Shown in pieces: positions 7,733 through 10,314 of a stretch of DNA of 10,314 nucleotides (its first letter is position 1; the number at the start of each line of letters is the position of its first letter). Origin of the DNA: an uncultured Methanomethylovorans sp. (lineage in GTDB: Archaea > Halobacteriota > Methanosarcinia > Methanosarcinales > Methanosarcinaceae); the NCBI GenBank assembly GCA_937968035.1, contig CALBTS010000134.1, forward strand, positions 1-10,314. Direction: 5' to 3'. The position numbers and the translations under genes were made by a program. Below the pieces are notes generated by a model, which did no database searches, had not been told where the DNA came from, and was given only the letters and a program-made list of their open reading frames with translations.

Positions 7733-8719
7733 TTATGCAATTCTCAGTATTGTCCCCCCCCATGAATACCCAACTCCAAATCCAACTATCAACACTCTGT
7801 CACCTTCTTTAATGAGGTTTTGATCCCTGCAATCCTTAAGAGCGATAGGAATTGTCGATGAGACAGTATTCCCGGTTGAAACCATATTAATATAAAACTT
7901 TTCCTTCGGTATTTGCATTTTCATTCTCAGATAATTAAGAATGTACTTGTTAGCCTGATGAAAAATGACATAGTCAATTTCATTCAGAGTTGTGTTGTTC
8001 TTTTTAAGAACGTTTTCGACTACTAAGGGAACCTTTTCGATAGTGAAGTTGAAAATCTCAGGACCATTCATAAACAGATGGTTATTGGACCTGGCATTAC
8101 CTGATTCATCTACCCAGTTAGTCTCTGATGGATCTAACTTATTCCGCATTCCGCCATTCATTATTATAAGGTTATCCATCCCTTGCCCATCGGTGCCGAG
8201 ATCAAATTCGAGGATATTTTCAATATCTGTCGAACTTACAATAGTAGCCGCGGCAGCGTCACCGAATATACTTCGATTAGAACGGTCATCAGGATGAAGA
8301 TGCTTTGAGTAGGTTTCAGAAGTCACTAATAATACATTGGTTGCTAATTCGGTTTTTATCAAACTCTTGGCAAGAGCTAATCCATAAATAAAACCAGAAC
8401 AACCCAGGTTAAAATCGAGTGCACCAATATTGGTTCTTAAACCAAGCTTATCCTGTAATATGCACGCGCTAGTTGGCAGAAGATAATCAGGGCTTTGGGT
8501 GCACAGAAGTACAAAATCTATCCTAGTTTTGTCGAAATTGCGAAGAGCCTGATTTGATGCTTTAATTGCCAAATCCAAAGCTGTTTCGCTTTCTTCAGCA
8601 ATATGTCGCTCTTTAATTCCAACCTTTTCTTCGATCTTCGCACCGGACCAGTCTGGGAAGAGTTTTTCCAAATCACTGTTGGTTAACTTTTCCCGCGGAA
8701 AAAATGTTTCAATTATCAT
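7733..8719 (-). CDS. FabH-like 3-oxoacyl-ACP synthase III
   Basis: The protein has 328 residues, normal for KAS III. The catalytic triad is complete: C107 in DFNLGCSGF, H254 in FHQAN and N284 in STGNTVSSTIP; the His-Asn spacing of 30 equals that of E. coli FabH. GIKERHIA (34-41) and SIFGDAAAATIV (150-161) are further family marks. These enzymes join an acyl-CoA, usually acetyl-CoA, to malonyl-ACP to give a 3-oxoacyl-ACP. Lying next to a separate ACP and an SDR in a glycan cluster, and without fatty-acid genes such as plsX, fabD or fabF, it probably makes a short acyl group for a sugar rather than membrane lipid. The ATG at 8717-8719 overlaps the upstream glycosyltransferase by 11 bases and has a perfect AAGGAGG six bases upstream, which fixes the start. 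The acyl-CoA used cannot be told from sequence. Confidence 0.92.
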   Translation of the reverse strand: MIIETFFPREKLTNSDLEKLFPDWSGAKIEEKVGIKERHIAEESETALDLAIKASNQALRNFDKTRIDFVLLCTQSPDYLLPTSACILQDKLGLRTNIGALDFNLGCSGFIYGLALAKSLIKTELATNVLLVTSETYSKHLHPDDRSNRSIFGDAAAATIVSSTDIENILEFDLGTDGQGMDNLIIMNGGMRNKLDPSETNWVDESGNARSNNHLFMNGPEIFNFTIEKVPLVVENVLKKNNTTLNEIDYVIFHQANKYILNYLRMKMQIPKEKFYINMVSTGNTVSSTIPIALKDCRDQNLIKEGDRVLIVGFGVGYSWGGTILRIA

Positions 8720-10148
8720 CGTGTTCCTCCTTGATGTATTTCTTTTGTAAAGACAATAGGCTTTTGAAATCAGACCTTATCACGGTAGCATTATGCCTTG
8801 ATACAGCTAATTCTTTTGCTTTAAGCCCAAGCCTTCTTCTTGTTGATTCATTGTGATATAAATCCAAAAGGGCATTCCTGATAGCGTCATCGTCATTATC
8901 AATTACATAAGCCCAATTATATTTAAGTGCGTATTCGGAAAGTGCTGTGTCTTTAGGTGCAAAAACCATTATTGGTGTGCCGCTGATCATATATTCTGAA
9001 ACTTTTGTAGGCATAGAAAGTCTTAAAAATCTGGATTTAAAATCGAGTGGTATCAATAATAGATCATGTGAGGAGAAAAGTAGGGGCAACTGGTTATAAT
9101 CTGGTATTGGCTTGTGAACATAAACAGCTGGATTATTCTTAAATTCCAAGTCAGCATTAATAAAATCCTTTGTATAAATATGAAACTCAATCTCATATTT
9201 TTGATTAGACATAATCTGAACAACGTCGGTTATTGCTTTAATGCTCCCTGTAATTGATTTGCCCGCTCTGCCGGCATACAATATTTTGAAAGTCGATTCT
9301 CTTTCCCAGGAAGTTTTTGAAAATGGGATCCATTTATCAATATCAACTGGATTGTGTATGTAATGAAAATCCTTGTTGTACCTGTGTTGATACTCCTCAG
9401 CCATTTTTTTGCTTATTGCTATGCAAACATCAGCACTGTCGATGAGTCTTCCTAACTCGCCACCAATTCTCTTTTCCCAATAGTGATGAAACAATCCAGG
9501 TGATACCAGAACTGAAGGCCAGTCATCCATAAAATGTATAACTAGGGGCAAGTTTGTTCGGGTCTTAAGATCTTGTACAAAACGAATTTTATCCAATGTC
9601 GCAAATTGGGCGTATATTACCTGTGGACCAAAGTCGTGGATCCAATTCATTAATTCAGAAGTAACAACTATCCTGCTTTTTAAATGCTCAATCCCAAAAT
9701 AACCTATCAAACGTTTGTATGTGGATCGCAAAAATATATAGAATGAAAAATGGGTAATCCTAGCATTATATACTCTGTTACTCAGCCCAATCCCTTCCTT
9801 AATATCATTTAAACCCGGATTGCCTTGCTCCTTTGATGCTATGCTTAACGATGTCTCGGCAATATTGTTTTTACTCTTTTTATACTTTCTGGTGACTCTG
9901 TTAATTAATCCAAAAGGAAAAGTATATTTTACCTCTCTTTCTTTCAGATTATAAATTCTCCTACAAATTTCAGGGTCAGAGGTCCCTTGAATATATGGAA
10001 TAATTGCTAATCGATCTTGTGGCCAATTTTTAAATAGATTTGACTGAGTAATGCCTCCTCCACTGTGTGAATGAAAACTTTCTCCCACAATCAATACTTT
10101 TGGATAAGGCAAAGTACCACTGGAATCGAAATTGTTGTCTCTAGACAT
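8709..10148 (-). CDS. GT4-like glycosyltransferase with long N-terminal domain
   Basis: This 479-residue protein has a GT-B arrangement. YPKVLIVGESFHSHSGGGIT (15-34) opens the first Rossmann half. A Lys/Asn-rich stretch (about 84-127) looks like an insertion. VIHFMDDWPSVL (203-214), DSADVCIAISKKMAEEY (237-253) and YIHNPVDIDKW (263-273) are typical of the region joining the two halves. The donor half has FKILYAGRAGKSITGSI (287-303) and MPTKVSEYMISGTPIMVFA (379-397), with E385 the probable nucleotide-sugar contact. It likely transfers a sugar in the cytoplasm to a membrane-linked glycan; the specificity is unknown. It is the first gene after a 148-base leader with a candidate promoter, and its last codons contain the ribosome site of the FabH-like gene. 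It is AT-richer than the glycosyltransferase at 2211-3419 and differs in length, so it is not a recent duplicate. Confidence 0.87.
   Translation of the reverse strand: MSRDNNFDSSGTLPYPKVLIVGESFHSHSGGGITQSNLFKNWPQDRLAIIPYIQGTSDPEICRRIYNLKEREVKYTFPFGLINRVTRKYKKSKNNIAETSLSIASKEQGNPGLNDIKEGIGLSNRVYNARITHFSFYIFLRSTYKRLIGYFGIEHLKSRIVVTSELMNWIHDFGPQVIYAQFATLDKIRFVQDLKTRTNLPLVIHFMDDWPSVLVSPGLFHHYWEKRIGGELGRLIDSADVCIAISKKMAEEYQHRYNKDFHYIHNPVDIDKWIPFSKTSWERESTFKILYAGRAGKSITGSIKAITDVVQIMSNQKYEIEFHIYTKDFINADLEFKNNPAVYVHKPIPDYNQLPLLFSSHDLLLIPLDFKSRFLRLSMPTKVSEYMISGTPIMVFAPKDTALSEYALKYNWAYVIDNDDDAIRNALLDLYHNESTRRRLGLKAKELAVSRHNATVIRSDFKSLLSLQKKYIKEEHDDN
8726..8732 (-). promoter_or_regulatory. Perfect Shine-Dalgarno (AAGGAGG) for the FabH-like gene
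   Basis: AAGGAGG lies six bases before the ATG at 8717-8719, inside the last codons (Lys-Glu-Glu) of the upstream glycosyltransferase. It is the only strong ribosome site seen among the ten genes, and it supports the 11-base overlap start. Part of the match could reflect Lys-Glu codon choice. Confidence 0.7.
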
Positions 10149-10296
10149 TGTCAGTGAACCAAGTATGAAATTACCAACTGCAATTTTCTTAAATATTTAT
10201 AAAACATTTTATTGTAATAAATCTCAATTATAAAATGGGTGCTTTCCTGTTACAATTCATATAATACTTTCTATTCTACAATTACTTAACCATCAC
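10149..10296 (-). other. AT-rich leader region before the first gene
   Basis: This 148-base stretch has no open frame of note. It holds the candidate promoter at 10227-10255 and, downstream of it, a short inverted repeat (ATAAAA, two bases, TTTTAT at 10199-10212) that could be an operator or mere AT-rich chance. Nothing upstream of the promoter can be interpreted because the contig ends here. Confidence 0.5.
10227..10255 (-). promoter_or_regulatory. Candidate promoter for the gene run
   Basis: On the minus strand TTGTAA (10250-10255) and TATAAT (10227-10232) are separated by exactly 17 bases: a perfect -10 and a 4-of-6 -35 for sigma-70. The same bases read ATTG-N20-TATAATTG, one mismatch each from the Bacteroidota TTTG / TAnnTTTG pattern. 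The predicted start would be near 10220, giving a leader of about 70 bases before the ATG at 10148. AT-rich sequence makes chance matches common, so this is a moderate call. Confidence 0.45.
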
Positions 10297-10314
10297 AGAT
10301 CGGAAGAGCGTCGT
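10297..10314. other. Illumina TruSeq adapter remnant at contig end
   Basis: The final 18 bases, AGATCGGAAGAGCGTCGT, are identical to the start of the standard Illumina TruSeq read-through adapter. They are a library artefact, not genome sequence; real sequence ends at or before 10296. Confidence 0.97.

Noticed and set aside
7722..7763. Upstream ATG that would make the ACP 94 residues long
   Set aside because: It would overlap the FabH-like gene by 31 bases and add residues not seen in ACPs; an ATG at 7721 or 7715 gives a normal ACP length.
7992..8297. A 101-codon plus-strand open frame
   Set aside because: It is antisense to the FabH-like gene over well-conserved residues and shows no protein-like motifs of its own.
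7733..8719. FabH as part of housekeeping fatty-acid synthesis
   Set aside because: No plsX, fabD, fabF or rpmF neighbours are present; glycosyltransferase, deacetylase and acyltransferase genes surround it.
10199..10212. Inverted repeat ATAAAA-CA-TTTTAT as terminator or operator
   Set aside because: The stem is only six A/T pairs with a two-base centre, too weak for a terminator and not distinguishable from chance.
1..10296. tRNA, rRNA, CRISPR array, insertion sequence or transposase
   Set aside because: None was seen by eye: the space is filled by ten glycan-related genes, with no spaced direct repeats or transposase-like product.

Overview
The window is part of a surface-polysaccharide (O-antigen, capsule or exopolysaccharide) gene cluster. 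All ten genes lie on the minus strand and are packed with short gaps or small overlaps. Moderate-to-low GC, few recognisable Shine-Dalgarno sites and a cluster of this style suggest a Bacteroidota-like environmental bacterium. That is an inference: there is no rRNA or housekeeping marker to confirm it. The last 18 bases (10297-10314) are Illumina adapter, so this is the end of a draft or metagenomic contig. The left edge cuts through a gene.

In transcription order (right to left) there is a 148-base leader with a candidate promoter (10227-10255). Next come a GT4-type glycosyltransferase (10148-8709), a FabH-like ketoacyl-ACP synthase III (8719-7733), a free-standing acyl carrier protein (7721-7479), a FabG-like short-chain reductase (7477-6713), a WalW-type polysaccharide-deacetylase-fold protein (6713-5604) and an AAC(3)-fold acyltransferase (5614-4760). 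After the only sizeable internal gap (191 bp) come a sugar-transfer-type ATP-grasp protein (4568-3462), a second GT4 glycosyltransferase (3419-2211), a CapA/PGA_cap-like protein (2198-1059) and a RimK-like ATP-grasp protein (1018 to beyond base 1).

The right half reads as an acyl-decoration module. FabH, ACP and reductase could build a short 3-hydroxyacyl group on a dedicated carrier. The deacetylase-fold protein could unmask an amino sugar, and the AAC(3)-fold enzyme could move the acyl group onto the free amine. The left half combines two unrelated ATP-grasp enzymes with a CapA-like protein and a glycosyltransferase, suggesting ATP-dependent amide or ester decoration of the glycan. No sugar-nucleotide synthesis, flippase or polymerase gene is visible, so the sugar and the polymer cannot be named. 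GC falls from roughly 45-55% at the left to roughly 30-40% at the right in the rows counted by hand, which fits a mosaic cluster.
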